Below, piece after piece: positions 37,057-48,053 of a stretch of 64,000 bases of DNA. The DNA is taken from the NCBI GenBank assembly GCA_963741135.1, contig CAVUHC010000006.1:186001-250000 (forward strand), in the 5' to 3' direction. The notes under the pieces were generated by a model. It saw nothing but the letters and a program-made list of their open reading frames with translations, did not search any database and was not told the origin of the DNA. Every line of letters starts with the position of its first letter. Positions within the stretch are counted from its first letter, which is position 1. The stretch comes from Gp6-AA40 sp963741135. Its GTDB lineage: Bacteria; Acidobacteriota; Vicinamibacteria; Vicinamibacterales; UBA2999. Made by a program: the position numbers and the translations under genes.

Positions 37057-38065
37057 TTATCGGGTCCGTCCAGGATCGAACTCGTAACAGCCGGGCGTCA
37101 CGAGAATCCGCCCGCCGCGCGTGAAGAAGAGGCTTGTGGGGCTCATGATGCCGGTGGCGCTGAACTGGACCGTGCGTGTCTTGTCGCCCTGCGTGTCGTA
37201 GACGTACGTATACGGCACGATCATCGAGACCCAGAGCTGGCCCTGCGGATCGACCGACGCCGCGCGGATCAACGGCTGCACGAACGGCACCTCGCGATCC
37301 TCTACGCGGCGTGTCGGCCACTTCGTCGGTTGCGCGGCGAGGAGATCGTCGATCTCCCGTCCTTCGATGTGGCGCTCGAACAGCAGCCTGCCACCCGCGT
37401 CGTACTTGCGGAACATCGGCCGCCCGGTGAGAAAGACGTAGTAAAAACCGCCGGTCGGATCGATGAGCGGAAGGCCGGCGTTCATGGCCAGGTGGAGGTC
37501 GCGCTCCTGCTCGTATCCCGGTGTCGCGCAGGCGCCCGATCGTCCGCTGGGCGATTCCCGAGGCGGAGTACTCGGTGATCAATGCGCCCCGCGCCGGCTC
37601 GCTGATGAACACGGAATTGGCCGAGATACTGCAGCGACGAGATGCCGTTCACCGCGAGATTGCCAAGGATGACCTGCGGCGTCGCACGTCCGGCGATGAA
37701 GAAGCCGCCGATGCGAAGGGCCCCGGGGCCGAAGATCTGGATCCGCTCCTGCCCGCGTGGCACGTCGGCGACGACAAACGATCCCTCCGCGGCGAGATCG
37801 AAGCCTCCCGGTTGAATGATCCGTCCCGTCTTCCTGGCCGACGTCGACGACCTTGCGTGCGGTCGCGCGATCGGGATCGACCATGTAGACCGCGTGCCCG
37901 CGGCGATCGAACACGAAGTAGTAGCCGTTGGCCGCCTGCTGGAACGCCGCCGGCTCATCGAACAGGCCCGCGATGTGGGCGGGCAGCCCGCCCACCGAGC
38001 GCAGCACATCGACGCGAATCGCGGCGCGAGGCTGCGCGAACAGACAGCAGAACGAGGATGGGCAA
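37057..38065 (-). CDS. Secreted 6-bladed beta-propeller-like protein, frameshifted
   Basis: Fragments in several frames assemble to one protein. The N-terminal signal (LPILVLLSVRAAS) begins at TTG 38065, directly beside the E1 stop. Then GLPAHIAGLFDEPAAFQQAA, FDRRGHAVYMVDPDRATARK, FVVADVPRGQERIQIFGPGA, VNGISSLQYL, VFISEPARGALITEYSASGI, PTGGFYYVFLTGRP, RAASVDPQGQLWVSMIVPYT and LFFTRGGRILVTPGCYEFDP: NHL-like blade repeats. Indels near 37995, 37815, 37615 and 37520. Function unknown. Confidence 0.65.
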
Positions 38066-38067
38066 TG

Positions 38068-40226
38068 CTAGTACGCCGCAATCGCGCGAATGGCCTTCAA
38101 CACGTCGGCGGAACCCGGAAGGATGACCTCTTCGAGCACCGGCGCGTACGCCACCGGGCAATCGAGCGCGGCAACCCGCGTCACGGGCGCGTCGAGATGC
38201 TCGAACAGTTCCTGGCCGATCCATGCTGCGATTTCACCGCCGAAGCCCGCGGTGAGTTGATCCTCGTGCGCCACGATCACGCGGTTCGTCCTGCTTCGTG
38301 TATTCCGCGATCGTGTCCCAGTCGAGCGGAACGATCGTGCGCAGATCGACGATGGCGACGCTGATCCCGTCCTTCTCGGCCTGCTGGGCGGCGACGAGCG
38401 AACGCTGGACGAGCGCGCCCCACGTGAAGACGACGACATCGGTCCCTTCGCGGACGAGCGATGCCTTGCCGAACGGCACCATGTAGTCCGGGCCCGGGGT
38501 ACTCCGCCTTGTTGTAGGTCTGGCGGTACAGATGCTTGTGCTCGAGGAACATGACCGGGATCGTCGCAACGGATCGCGGTCCGCAGCAGCCCCGCCGCAT
38601 CGCGCGCGTTCGACGGGAACGCAATGCGTATGCCCGGGCAGTGCGCGAAAATGCTGACACCCGACTGGCTGTGATACGGCGCGCCGCCGCGGAGGTACCC
38701 GCCGATCGGTACGCGAACCACCATCGGGCACGTCCAGCTGTTGTTCGACCGGTACCGCATCATGGCCATCTCGTCGCGCAGCTGCATGTACGCGGGCCAG
38801 ATGTAGTCGAAGAACTGGATCTCGACGACCGGCTTCAGGCCGCGCATCGCCATGCCGACGGCGCGGCCGATGATGTTCGCCTCGGCGAGCGGCGAATTGA
38901 ACACGCGCTCGCTGCCGTACAGCTTTTGCAGGCCGTGCGTGACCTTGAAGACGCCGCCCTTGCCCGATACCTTGCCAAGCGCCGCGTCGCGACTCACGTC
39001 CGCCACGTCCTGGCCGAAGACAACGATGCGCGCGTTGCGCGCCATCTCGTCGCGCAGCGTCGCGTTGATCGCGGCCACCATCGTGTCGCGCGCGCCCGTT
39101 CGGCTTCGGCTCGGTTGAAAACACGGACGAGGTCGGATCGACGGTTGGCGAGAAGACGTAGCGCGCGGCGGTCTCGGGTTCGGGCTTCGGCGCGGCAAGC
39201 GCTTCCTCCGCGGCGGCGTTGACTTCGCGCTCGACGCCCGCGAGCATCTCCGCCAGCTCCTCGTCCGAGGCGAGTCCTTCCGAGACGAGCAGCTGACGAA
39301 GGCGTGGCAGCGGATCGCGGCGCGCTTCGGCCTCTCGCTCCTCGGGCGTCTTGTACAGCTTCTCGTCATCGGAGAGGGAATGCGAGTACGGACGAACCAC
39401 CTTTGCGTGCACGAGCGCAGGCCCTTTGCGCTGCACGCACGTGCGCCACCGCGTCCCGCATCGTGTCGATAGCTCGCGACGTAGTCGGTGCCGTCGCAGC
39501 GAAATACCTCGAGCCCCGGGAAATGCTCGACGACGCGCGAGAGATCGCCGCCGGGCGTCTGCACTTCGACGGGCGTGGAGATCGCGTAGCCGTTGTCTTC
39601 GACGAGATAGAGCACTGGCAGGTTGCGCATGCACGCGGTGTTCAGCGACTCCCAGAATTCGCCTTCGCTGGTCGAGCCTTCGCCGATGGTGATGAGCGTG
39701 ACCTCGTCGGAATGAAACTTCGACGAGGCGATCGGGGATCGCGTCGACGCGCTCGTACAGGCGTCCCGCTTCGGCGATGCCGATCCCGTGGAGGCACTGC
39801 GTGGCGACGGCGCTGCTGGCCGACGGGATGCTGCAGGCGCGGATTCGACCAGTGCGACGGCATCTGCCGTCCTCCCGATGACGGATCGTCTTTCGCGCCG
39901 ACCGATCCGAGCAGCATCTCGAGCGGCGTGACGCCCAGCGTCAGCGCGAGCGCGCGGTCGCGATAGTAGGTGAGAAACCAGTCGTGGCCCGCGCGCAGGT
40001 GCGTGCCCGCGGCAACGAGCACGGCTTCGTGGCCGGCGCCGCTGATCTGAAAGAACGCCTGGCTCTGATTCTTGAGCTGAATCTCCTTGTCATCGATCTT
40101 CCGTGACAGGAGCATGAGCCGGTAGGCGGAGAGTAAATCATCGCGGGTGAGTCCGTCGTGCGTCCGCGATTTCGCCGCCCCCTGGGCGCGGGTCTCCGCG
40201 CCGTTGGTGAGGGTCGACCCCTTCAT
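38068..40226 (-). CDS. 2-oxo acid dehydrogenase E1, alpha-beta fusion, frameshifted
   Basis: Thiamine-diphosphate E1 of a branched-chain keto-acid or acetoin-type complex, with E1-alpha (N-terminal) and E1-beta (C-terminal) in one chain. Alpha: LSAYRLMLLSRKIDDKEIQL, FFQISGAGHEAVLVAAGTHL, HDWFLTYYRDRALALTLG, LVEDNGYAISTPVEVQTPGG. Beta: TLRDEMARNARIVVFGQDVA, RVFNSPLAEANIIGRAVGMA, EIQFFDYIWPAY and VAHEDQLTAGFGGEIAAWIG. At least seven indels, mainly at 38.2-39.9 kb. The linker is near PTVDPTSSVFSTEPKPNGRA. No E2 or E3 gene is in the window. Confidence 0.85.
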
Positions 40227-40262
40227 GGCCGAAAAATTATGGCACACTCGTGGGGCCGTCGC

Positions 40263-40619
40263 ATGCCTGCCCGGATCCGCATCCACCGATGGGATGAAAT
40301 CGCCCTCGAGAAGGTCACGGAGATGATCTCCCGCAAGATCGTCTCCGGCGAGCGCGAGATGCTGGCTCAGATCTATCTCAAACGCGGCGCGCTCGTGCCG
40401 ATGCACGCCCACGAGAGCGAGCAGATGACGTACGTCCTCCAGGGCGCGCTGCGGTTTCTCGTCGACGGCGAGGAAATCACGGTGCGCGAGGGCGAAGTGC
40501 TGCACATTCCGTCGCGGGTGCCTCACCAGTCCGAGGCGCTCGAGGATACGCTCGAGCTCGACGTGTTCAGCCCGATTCGAGCCGAGTGGGTGGAGGGCGC
40601 CGACGAAGGCAGTTTGTGA
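40263..40619 (+). CDS. Cupin-domain protein
   Basis: 118-residue single-domain cupin: YLKRGALVPMHAHESEQMTY (motif 1, His-x-His-x4-Glu) and LHIPSRVPHQSEALEDT (motif 2, with His). Probably metal-binding; function unknown. ATG 40263 lies in a short divergent gap with the E1 gene. The stop overlaps the DoxX start (TGATG), so the two are co-translated. The frame is intact. Confidence 0.85.
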   Translation: MPARIRIHRWDEIALEKVTEMISRKIVSGEREMLAQIYLKRGALVPMHAHESEQMTYVLQGALRFLVDGEEITVREGEVLHIPSRVPHQSEALEDTLELDVFSPIRAEWVEGADEGSL

Positions 40620-41081
40620 TGGCCACGCAGGCGAAGGCGCGCGGCGCCCCCCCGCGCGCGACAGGCGGCTTCGGCCTTCGCATTCTTGCCGTGATGCTCG
40701 GCGTCTTCTTCGTCGCGATGAGCTTCACCAAGATCGCGTGGCTGACCGACAGCGGCATCCTGCTGCAGCGGTTCCAGCAGTGGCTGCCGAACGCCACGCC
40801 CAGCGTGCGCTGGTATCTGGAGACCGTCTGCATCCCCGGCGCGCCGCTATTCGCGCGTCTCGTACCGATCGGCGAATTCTGCGCCGGCATCGCGTTGATC
40901 GTCGGTTTCTGGACGCGCATGGCGGCGATCGCTGCGTTCCTGATGGTGCTGAACTTCCATTTCGCGACGAGCGCGTTCTGGTCTCGCGTTTCTGAGAGAT
41001 GGCACGGGCCTGCCGGTGCTCGGTGGGCTGCTGGCGCTGGCCATGAACGGATCGCGGCTGCCGTTCAGCGCATCACGTTAG
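40619..41081 (+). CDS. DoxX-family membrane protein, frameshifted
   Basis: Four-helix DoxX/SURF4-like protein. Segments: ILAVMLGVFFVAMSFTKIAW, RFVPIGEFCAGIALIVGFWT-like region around 40865, MAAIAAFLMVLNFHFATSAF, and the last helix PVLGGLLALAMNGSRLPFSA in another frame after an extra base near 40985. The stop TAG 41079 directly abuts the ACCACAAAG repeat. Co-translated with the cupin. Function unknown; some DoxX proteins act in thiosulfate or redox metabolism. Confidence 0.82.
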
Positions 41082-41208
41082 CCACAAAGACGGATTAACC
41101 ACAAAGCACACGAAGGACAGAAGGTTAGAGCACCAAGAATCACCAAGAAAAAAACCCTAGTGGTCTTTGTGTCCTTTGTGGCCAATTCGTCTTCGTGGCC
41201 CTCGTGGC
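41081..41208. repeat. Inverted repeat of the ACCACAAAG/CACGAAG family
   Basis: The left arm (41081-41122) has GCCACAAAGACGG, ACCACAAAGCACACGAAGGA; the right arm (41160-41208) is the inverse, with GGTCTTTGTGTCCTTTGTGG and CGTCTTCGTGGCC. It fills the gap between two convergent stops (DoxX and rhomboid) and could act as a two-way terminator. Confidence 0.86.
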
Positions 41209-41964
41209 TAGTGCACTCGTCGATTGACGTCGTCTGCTCGCCCGCCTGAGTAGACGTCGAACTTGCGGCGCATCCGATTGATACGCCACTTCAGGTAGCG
41301 GTACTTGACCTCCGAGAGGAGATGGATGCGGCCGCCCTTCAGGTAGAGATACCCGGCGACGCAGTCCGCCGAGATGGGTCGATGTGCGCGATGCCTCCGC
41401 CGCCGCCGTCGATCGACGACAGCAGGGAGATGCCGCCGATGATCGCGACGAAGTATTTCGCCGGAATCGGAAAGATGAAATACATGTAAGATCGGCCGGT
41501 CGGGAAGTACAGCGCGTAGGCGAGCAGGACGCCATAAATCGCGCCCGACGCGCCGATCGTCAGCGAGTAGTAGAACTGCTCGCCGAAAGCGGCACTGGCA
41601 GGAACGACAGCGACGACCGTGTGTCATCGCCGGCGCCGACTGCCGCAGACGAAGTAGAACTTCACGAAATACCGGCTGCCCCACGTCCGCTCCAGCTCGA
41701 CGCCGAACATCCAGAGCGCCGAGCATGTTGAACAGGATGTGGAAGATACCTCCGTGCAGGAACATGTACGTGAACAGTTGCCATACACGCAGCTGCTGAA
41801 GACTGTTGCGGGACGCAAACCCAAATTCAGAGCGATTGTCGGAACGAGAGCGAGACGACGTACATGACGACGTTTGCGATGATCAGACCTTGATCACCGG
41901 CGTCCAGCGGACCGGGGCCGAACGAATATGCGAGCGTCGACGAGGAAGGATAGCGAGACCGCAT
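41208..41964 (-). CDS. Rhomboid-family intramembrane protease, frameshifted
   Basis: Serine protease of the membrane. Start ATG 41964 (MRSRYPSSSTLAYSFGPGPL). Across frames: LIIANVVMYVVSLSFRQS, TYMFLHGGIFHILFNMLG (conserved His and Asn), WMFGVELERTWGSRYFVKF, the catalytic IGASGAIYGVLLAYALYFP, then the His loop with VAGYLYLKGGRIHLLSEVKY and the end RRKFDVYSGG. Indels near 41830, 41725, 41635, 41545 and 41375. The stop abuts the repeat at 41208. Confidence 0.82.
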
Positions 41965-42029
41965 TTCAATCAGTCTGTTACAACTGGGTGCTAGTGAGCA
42001 ACTTCCATGCCTCGGCAAAAACCCATCAT

Positions 42030-43640
42030 CTAGAGAGATTCGCGGCCGCCGCGCTTCGCGACGAGCACCAGACCTTCGCGGAATTCGCGAATTTTCAACA
42101 CGTGGGCTGCCAGCGCGAGCACCAGCAGCGCCGACAGTATTGTGACGAACAGACGCGCGGCCTGTACAACGAACGCGCTGCCGGGAATCCACGCCGTCAG
42201 CGCGCGGTCAATCGCAACCGCCGCCATTCCCATCACCAGGGAAGCAACCATTATCCTCGCGAACGAGCCGAGCACACGCCGGTCGTCCAGCCCATCGAGA
42301 CGGCGATGCAGGAACCAGATTAACGCGCCCGCGTTGAAGAGCGCCGCAATCGGACGTCCCGAGCGCCAGGCCGCGATATCCGAGCACTCGAACCAGCGCC
42401 AGGTTCAGGCCGGCATTTGCGATGACTGCGGCAATGCTGATTTTCACGGGGGTCCGGCTGTCGCCGAGCGCGTAAAACGCTGGTGACGCGATCCTTACGA
42501 TGGAGTAGCCGAGCAGCCCGACCGCGTAGAACTGCAGTGCCGCCGCCGTCGCCGCGGTATCTGACGGCAGAAATGCGCGGCGTTCGAAGATCACCCGGAC
42601 GATCGGGGTGGCGAGAACGATGAGTCCGACCGTCGCAGGGACGTTCATCACGAGCATCAGCGACAGCCCCTCGGCCAGCGTGCCGCGTACCGGCGACGTT
42701 GTCTGACCGCGCCGCGTGACGCGACACCGCCGGCACGGTTGCAGTGGCGATCGAGACGCCAAACAGGCCCGTCGGCAGGTACATGAGCCTGAACGCATAG
42801 TTCAACCACGACACGGCGCCCGTCCCTTCGCCCGTGGCGAGCACCGTGTTCACGAAGACGTTCACCTGCGTTGCCGCAAGACCGATCGTCCCCGGTCCCA
42901 TCATCAGCAGTACGCGGCGCAGTCCCTCCTCTCTCCAGTTCAGGACGGGCTCGTACCTGAACCCCTGACGGCGGATGCAGCGGCCACTGCAACGACAGCT
43001 GCGCGAGGCCGCCGACGAGCGTGCCGATGGCGATCGCGGTGATCGGAGGCCAGCCGGCGCGCGCCATGACCGGCACCAGTGTCAGCGCACAGACGATGGT
43101 GGCGACGTTGAACATCGCCGGCGCGAGCGCGGGGATGAAGAAGAGGTGCAGCGAGTTCAGCATGCCCATCAACGCGGCAGCGATCGCCACCAGGGTCAGG
43201 AACGGCAGCATGATGCGCGTCAGCAACACCGTGAGCTCGAGCTTCCCCGGCACGCTCGCGTAGTCGGCCGCGAAGGCGCCGACCAGCGGGCGCGCGAACA
43301 CGATGCCCAGGACGACAACGACACCCGTGACGAGGAGAAGCGCGTTGATGACGTTGTTACCCAGCCGCCACGCCGATGCCTTTCCGCCGATCGTCAGCTG
43401 CCGCATGAACACCGGCACGAATGCGGCGCTCATGGCGCCCTCCGCGAACAGGTCGCGGACGAGATTGGGGATCCGGAAGGCGACGTTGAACGCGTCCATC
43501 GCATTGCCCGCGCCGAACATCGACGCAAGCACCTGGTCGCGGACCAGCCCGAGGACGCGGCTGGTCATCGTGGCGGCTCCCGCCGACGCGGCGGAGCGCG
43601 CGAGCGCGTATTGTGGAGGAGGAGGAGAGCTAGGCTCCAA
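42030..43640 (-). CDS. murJ: Lipid II flippase MurJ, frameshifted
   Basis: Peptidoglycan precursor flippase of the MOP family. N-terminus YALARSAASAGAATMTSRVL then GLVRDQVLASMFGAG; VAFRIPNLVRDLFAEGAMSA and FVPVFMRQL are MurJ hallmarks. Later segments include PTGLFGVSIATATVPAVSR, PTGATIVVFERR region and a final hydrophobic pair. Indels near 42950, 42700, 42330 and 42260. The start TTG 43640 overlaps the yqeY-like stop; an alternative is ATG 43566. Not part of the dcw cluster here. Confidence 0.88.
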
Positions 43641-44080
43641 GCTTGCGGCGGACCGCCTCGTTCACGGCGCGGCCATCCGCATTCTTGCCCGCCAGGCGCG
43701 GCATCACCGCTTTCATCACCTTGCCCATGTCCTTCGGCGAGCTTGCGCCGGTCTCGGCGATCGCCTCGAGCGACGGCGGCATCGATCTCCACGGCTGACG
43801 CCGCCGGCGGAAGGTAATGCTCGAGGACGGTGATTTCCGCGGTCTCCTTGTCGACGAGATCGATGCGGCCGGCGTTCGAGAACTGCTCGATCGAGTCGCG
43901 GCGCTGCTTGACGAGCGTCGAGACGACCTGCAGCACCTCCGCGTCGTCGAGATCGTGTCCCTTCTCGACGCCCTTGTTCATGATCGCGGCCTTCAGCATC
44001 CGCAGCGCCGAGAGGCGCGCGGCGTCCTTGGCCTTCATCGCCGCGGAGATATCGGCGTTGACCTGGTCGCGGAGCAGCAT
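43630..44080 (-). CDS. GatB/YqeY domain protein, frameshifted
   Basis: YqeY-like protein related to the C-terminal domain of GatB. LLRDQVNADISAAMKAKDAA, RLSALRMLKAAIMNKGVEKG, LVKQRRDSIEQFSNAGR and TVLEHYLPPAASA are typical. The C-terminus (SPKDMGKVMKAVMPRLAGK, then NADGRAVNEAVRRKLGA) is in a second frame after an indel near 43778. Its function is unclear; it is a conserved bacterial protein often co-located with rpsU or murJ. The stop overlaps murJ. Confidence 0.85.
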
Positions 44081-44097
44081 GGGTCATGTGTGAATCA

Positions 44098-45143
44098 CTA
44101 ATGGTCTTGGTCCGAGTCGCCGTACGTGATGTGCCACTTGCTCGGTCTCGTCGTAGAAGCCGTTCGGCACCTGCACGGCGTTCACCTTCACGCTGACTTC
44201 GAGCGTCGACTTCACGGCGAAGTACCCGTTGCGCTGCAGCGCGCGACGGAACGCGCCGTTCATCGCGTAGGCGCGGACCTTGTCCGCATCCTCCGCGCGC
44301 GCCGCGCGATCGACCCAGCGCAGCAGCGTCTTCAGCCCCGCGACGTCGTCCGGATCGGCCAGCAAGTCGACGAGCAGCGTCACGCGGCCGAGCGGTTCGT
44401 GGCGGTGGCGGTAGACCGCGTAGCCGTGGACCTCGCCGTGCCGTTTCAACGCGACGACCGAGTAGCGCACATGCGGCGGCTCGATGTAGCGCCAGTTGAG
44501 ATACGACGCGTCGCGGCGCACTGCGAGGTCGAACTTCGGCGCGAGCCGTTCCCACAGCGCCGTGAAGGACGAATCGAAACGGCGGATCGGCTCGCATTCC
44601 GCGCGCAGCGGGCGCGATCGCGACACGACGTGGACGACTGGCCAGGTGAGCGCGGAGACGAGACGGTTGATGGGTGCGGGCCACTGCGGCAGCCGCATCG
44701 CGCGCCGTGTCAGCGGCTTGACGAGGCAGGGAACGATGTGCGCGATCAGGCCAGTGCAGCCGATCGAGCAGCTTGCGGCCGTCCGTCGTGGCGCCCAGCG
44801 CGAGCACGGCGCCGCTGTTGCGATCCCACGTGCGAACGAGCGCTTCGCCGATCCCCTGCCGCCGCCGCTCGGGCGCGACCATTGCGTCGCTGCCCCACGC
44901 GCCCTCGACCTCGATGCCCTTGATCGAGACGCGGACCGGAAGCGTGGTGTAGTGCCCGACGATCGTCGGCCCCTCGCGCGCGACCCAGATCTCCGGCTGC
45001 CCCGTCTGGTTGTACGGGTTGCGGCGATGCTGCCAGTCCCAGCGGAGCCGCTGGGCATTCGCGGCGTCGGCGCCGTGCGTCCGGCGATAGAGCGTATCGA
45101 CGCCGCGGCGGTCGTCCGGCCGGAACCGATCGATTTCGGACAC
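44098..45143 (-). CDS. GNAT-family N-acetyltransferase, frameshifted
   Basis: Two GNAT-like domains in about 350 residues. The acetyl-CoA motif VAPERRRQGIGEALVRTW is in the first half; RDASYLNWRYIEPPHVRYSV and GRVTLLVDLLADPDDVAGLK are in the second. The C-terminus KWHITYGDSDQDH needs one indel near 44140; another lies near 44755. The W-R-Y pattern occurs in GNATs found in polysaccharide and exosortase-type gene sets, which fits the glycan operon next to it. Donor and acceptor are unknown. Confidence 0.8.
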
Positions 45144-45221
45144 GAGATCGCTATTTTATGACGAAGCAGGTCGGGTTCTTTTGGACCAGGCGAGGTCGTG
45201 TGATCGCGGGATCCGCAGGCG

Positions 45222-45972
45222 TCAGTTTTCGGGCCCGTTACGTACCGGAGGTACCTGTGCCGGCGGCACCGGCGTCACCACACCCGGTCTCAGCGAGGAG
45301 CCGGGTGGCATCCCGAACGGATTGGTGGGCGTGACAACCACGCCGGGCGGCGTCGGAATCTGTTCAGGAACGTCGTCGTCCGGTCGGACGATCGGCACCG
45401 GCGGAAAGACCGGCGGCCCGATGGGGTTCTGCGCCGGTCGCTGGATCACTACCGGTCGCGGAACCTGGATGCCATCGTCGTCCCCGAGTGCGTCCGTGTC
45501 GTCCGGCTCCAGATCGTCAATCGGAGGACGTGGCTGAATCGGCCGCACGATCCCGTTCGGCGCATTCGAGAAGATCGGCGCAGGCGATGCGGGCGGGTTG
45601 CGCGGCGCGGCGCTCGTCGGAAGAATCATGATGCGATCGAACATCGACGCGCCGGCCCCGCCTGGCTCCCTCGCGGCCAGCATGTATCCGCTGACGCCGC
45701 GCAGGATGATGTCGAGCGCCTCGCGTTCCGGCACGCCTTCGAGTTCGAGCGTGAGCGGCAGACCCGCGACTCGATCGCCGTTGATGATCGTCGCGCCACC
45801 CAGCCGTGCCCACTCCGCGAGGATCGTTCGGACGGGGACGTTCTGCGCATGCAGCGTCACGCGACCGCCCGCAATCTGCAGTCGCAGCGGCTGCTGAGCG
45901 CGCACCAGCGCCGCACAGCCGATGAGCGATGAGCGAGAGCGCGAGAACGCGGTATCGCACGGGAGCCTTCAT
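45222..45972 (-). CDS. Secreted protein with STN-like domain and proline-rich tail, frameshifted
   Basis: ATG 45972 opens a signal peptide (MKAPVRYRVLALSLIAHRLC). One indel near 45905 joins it to GGRVTLHAQNVPVRTILAEW and LEGVPEREALDIILRGVSG, the short beta-alpha-beta pattern of the STN domain (secretin and TonB receptor N-terminus). The remaining 130 residues are low-complexity, rich in Pro, Asp, Val and Gly. It might dock with a secretin or receptor; none is adjacent. Function unknown. Confidence 0.65.
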
Positions 45973-45988
45973 TCTACGTCTCCCCGTA

Positions 45989-46951
45989 CTAATTTGCGCG
46001 CATGTGTTCGATGACGCTCCGAATGATATCGTCGAGCTTCACCTTCGGCTCGTAGCCCACGAAATCGCGAATCTTCGTGATGTCCGGCACCCGGCGCGGC
46101 ATGTCCTCGAAGCCGGTCTCGTAGGCCTGGTCGTATGGAACGTACTGGATTGGCGAGCAACTGCCAGTCATCTGCTTCACCCGTTCGGCCAGATCGCTGA
46201 TCGTGACCTCGCCCATGTTGCCGATATTGAAGACCTCGCCGACGGCGCGCCGCTCATGGGTGAGGCGGACGAGCGCGTCGACGACGTCGCCGACATAGGT
46301 GAAGCTGCGGGACTGTGTGCCGTCGCCGAAGACGGTAATCGGCTGTCCCGCGAGCGCCTGCCGGACAAATGTCGGCAGCACCATCCCGTACCGCCCCGTC
46401 TGTCGCGGGCCGACTGTGTTGAACAACCGCACGATCACCACCGGCAGCTGCTTCTCCTTCCAGTACGCGAGCGCGAGGAACTCGTCGATCAGCTTGCTGC
46501 ACGCGTACGCCCAGCGGTGCTTGGTCGTCGGCCCCATCACCACGTCGGCGGCTTCGCGGAACGGGACATCCGTGCTCTTGCCGTACACCTCGGACGTGGA
46601 CGCGATGAAGACCAGCTTCTTCTTCTTGTTCGCGTGCTTGAGGACGACCTCGGTGCCGTGGACGTTGGTTTCGATGGTGTGCACCGGCTGCTCGACGATC
46701 AGCTTCACGCCGACGGCGGCAGCGAGGTGGAAGACGACGTCGCAGCCGTCGATCAGTTCCGCCAGCAGCGACTCGTTGGTCACCGAGTCGATCGTGTATC
46801 CGAAACCGGTCCGGCCCTTGAGATGCGCGATGTTGTCGATCGATCCAGTCGAAAGGTTGTCGAGGACCATCACATCGTGTCCGTCCTCGAGGAGACGGTC
46901 CGCAAGGTGTGATCCGATGAAGCCTGCGCCTCCGGTAATGAGGGCTTTCAC
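45989..46951 (-). CDS. NAD-dependent sugar epimerase/dehydratase (extended SDR)
   Basis: Nucleotide-sugar epimerase or decarboxylase. Cofactor motif VKALITGGAGFIGSHLADRL; VFHLAAAVGV; catalytic YxxxK in WAYACSKLIDEFLALAYW; LFNTVGPRQTGRYGMVLPTF and ITVFGDGTQSRSFTYVGDVV, which resemble UDP-glucuronate decarboxylase or dTDP-glucose dehydratase subgroups. GTG 46951 overlaps the aminotransferase stop (GTGA). 320 residues. The frame is intact. Last gene of the glycan operon. Confidence 0.9.
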   Translation of the reverse strand: MKALITGGAGFIGSHLADRLLEDGHDVMVLDNLSTGSIDNIAHLKGRTGFGYTIDSVTNESLLAELIDGCDVVFHLAAAVGVKLIVEQPVHTIETNVHGTEVVLKHANKKKKLVFIASTSEVYGKSTDVPFREAADVVMGPTTKHRWAYACSKLIDEFLALAYWKEKQLPVVIVRLFNTVGPRQTGRYGMVLPTFVRQALAGQPITVFGDGTQSRSFTYVGDVVDALVRLTHERRAVGEVFNIGNMGEVTISDLAERVKQMTGSCSPIQYVPYDQAYETGFEDMPRRVPDITKIRDFVGYEPKVKLDDIIRSVIEHMRAN

Positions 46952-48053
46952 GCGAGGATACGTCCCTTCTGGAATGCGCCGATCGCAGCGGACACCCGCG
47001 CCACATCGGCGTCGGTCAGCCGGGGGTGGAGCGGCAGCGACAGGATCTCCCGCGCCAGCCGTGCAGCGACCGGGCAGTCCCCGCGCGCGATGCCGGCAAA
47101 CGCCGGCTGGCTGGGAAGCGGCACCGGATAGTGAATCAACGTGTCGACGCCCGAGGCGCGCAGGTGCGCCTGGAGCGCATCGCGGTCCGGCGACCGCACG
47201 ACGAACAGATGGTACACGTGCCCGGTGTCGTGCTCGCGCAGCGGACGCACGTTGTCGGGCAAGGCTCGCCGATACGCGGCGGCAAGAGAACGCCGCCGGC
47301 TCGTCCAGCCGGACAGGAGTGGAAGGCGCACGCGCAGGACGGCTGCCTGCAGATCGTCGAGCCGGCTGTTGTCGCCCGCCTCGAGTGGATGTAGCGATCG
47401 ATTTGCCCGCCGTTCCGCAGGCGGCGAAGGCGTTCGGCCAACGATGCATCGTTGGTCAGAATCGCGCCGCCGTCGCCGAGCGCGCCGAGATTCTTCGTCG
47501 GGTAAAAGCTGAACGCGCCGCCCGCGCCGCGCGTGCCGACGGGAATGTCGTCGCACGTGGCGAGATGCGCCTGGCAGCAGTCTTCGATCATCGCCAGCGA
47601 TCGGCGCTGCGCAATCGATTGAAGCGCACGCATGTCCGCAGGCTGGCCGTACAGGTGTACCGGGACGATTGCAACCGTCCGCGATGTGACCGCCGCTTCA
47701 CACGCGTCGGGATCCAGCGTCAGCCGCTCGGGATCGATGTCCGCAAACACCGGGGTTGCGCCGGCAAGCAGCACGGCCAGAGCCGTGTACGCGGCCGTCA
47801 GCGCGGGTACGATCACTTCGTCTCCCCGGTTGACATTCATCGCCCGGAGCATCAGCGCTATCGCATCGGTTCCCGTACCGACGCCGACGGCGTGGGCCGC
47901 ACTGCTTGCCGACGCGAATTCCGCCTCGAAGGCCTCGACTTCCGGACCGAGCACGAACCATCCGCGAGCGATGACGCGATCGATCGCGGCGCGCACCGCG
48001 GCGTCGTCATCACCGGGACGCAGATCGATGAAGGGGATGCGGTCGCTGGTCAC
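46948..48053 (-). CDS. DegT/DnrJ/EryC1/StrS aminotransferase, frameshifted
   Basis: PLP-dependent sugar aminotransferase or related dehydratase. IPFIDLRPGDDDAAVRAAID opens it; GTGTDAIALMLRAMNVNRGD, VPVHLYGQPADM and the PLP lysine in FSFYPTKNLGALGDGGAIL are hallmarks. The C-terminal half has HLFVVRSPDRDALQAHLRAS and IHYPVPLPSQPAF. One indel near 47395. GTG 48053 overlaps the upstream epimerase stop (GTGA). Makes an amino sugar for the surface glycan, inferred from context. Confidence 0.9.

Noticed and set aside
41081..41208. A non-coding RNA gene in the repeat between DoxX and rhomboid
   Set aside because: The stem can be explained by a repeat family seen at two other sites; no promoter is visible.
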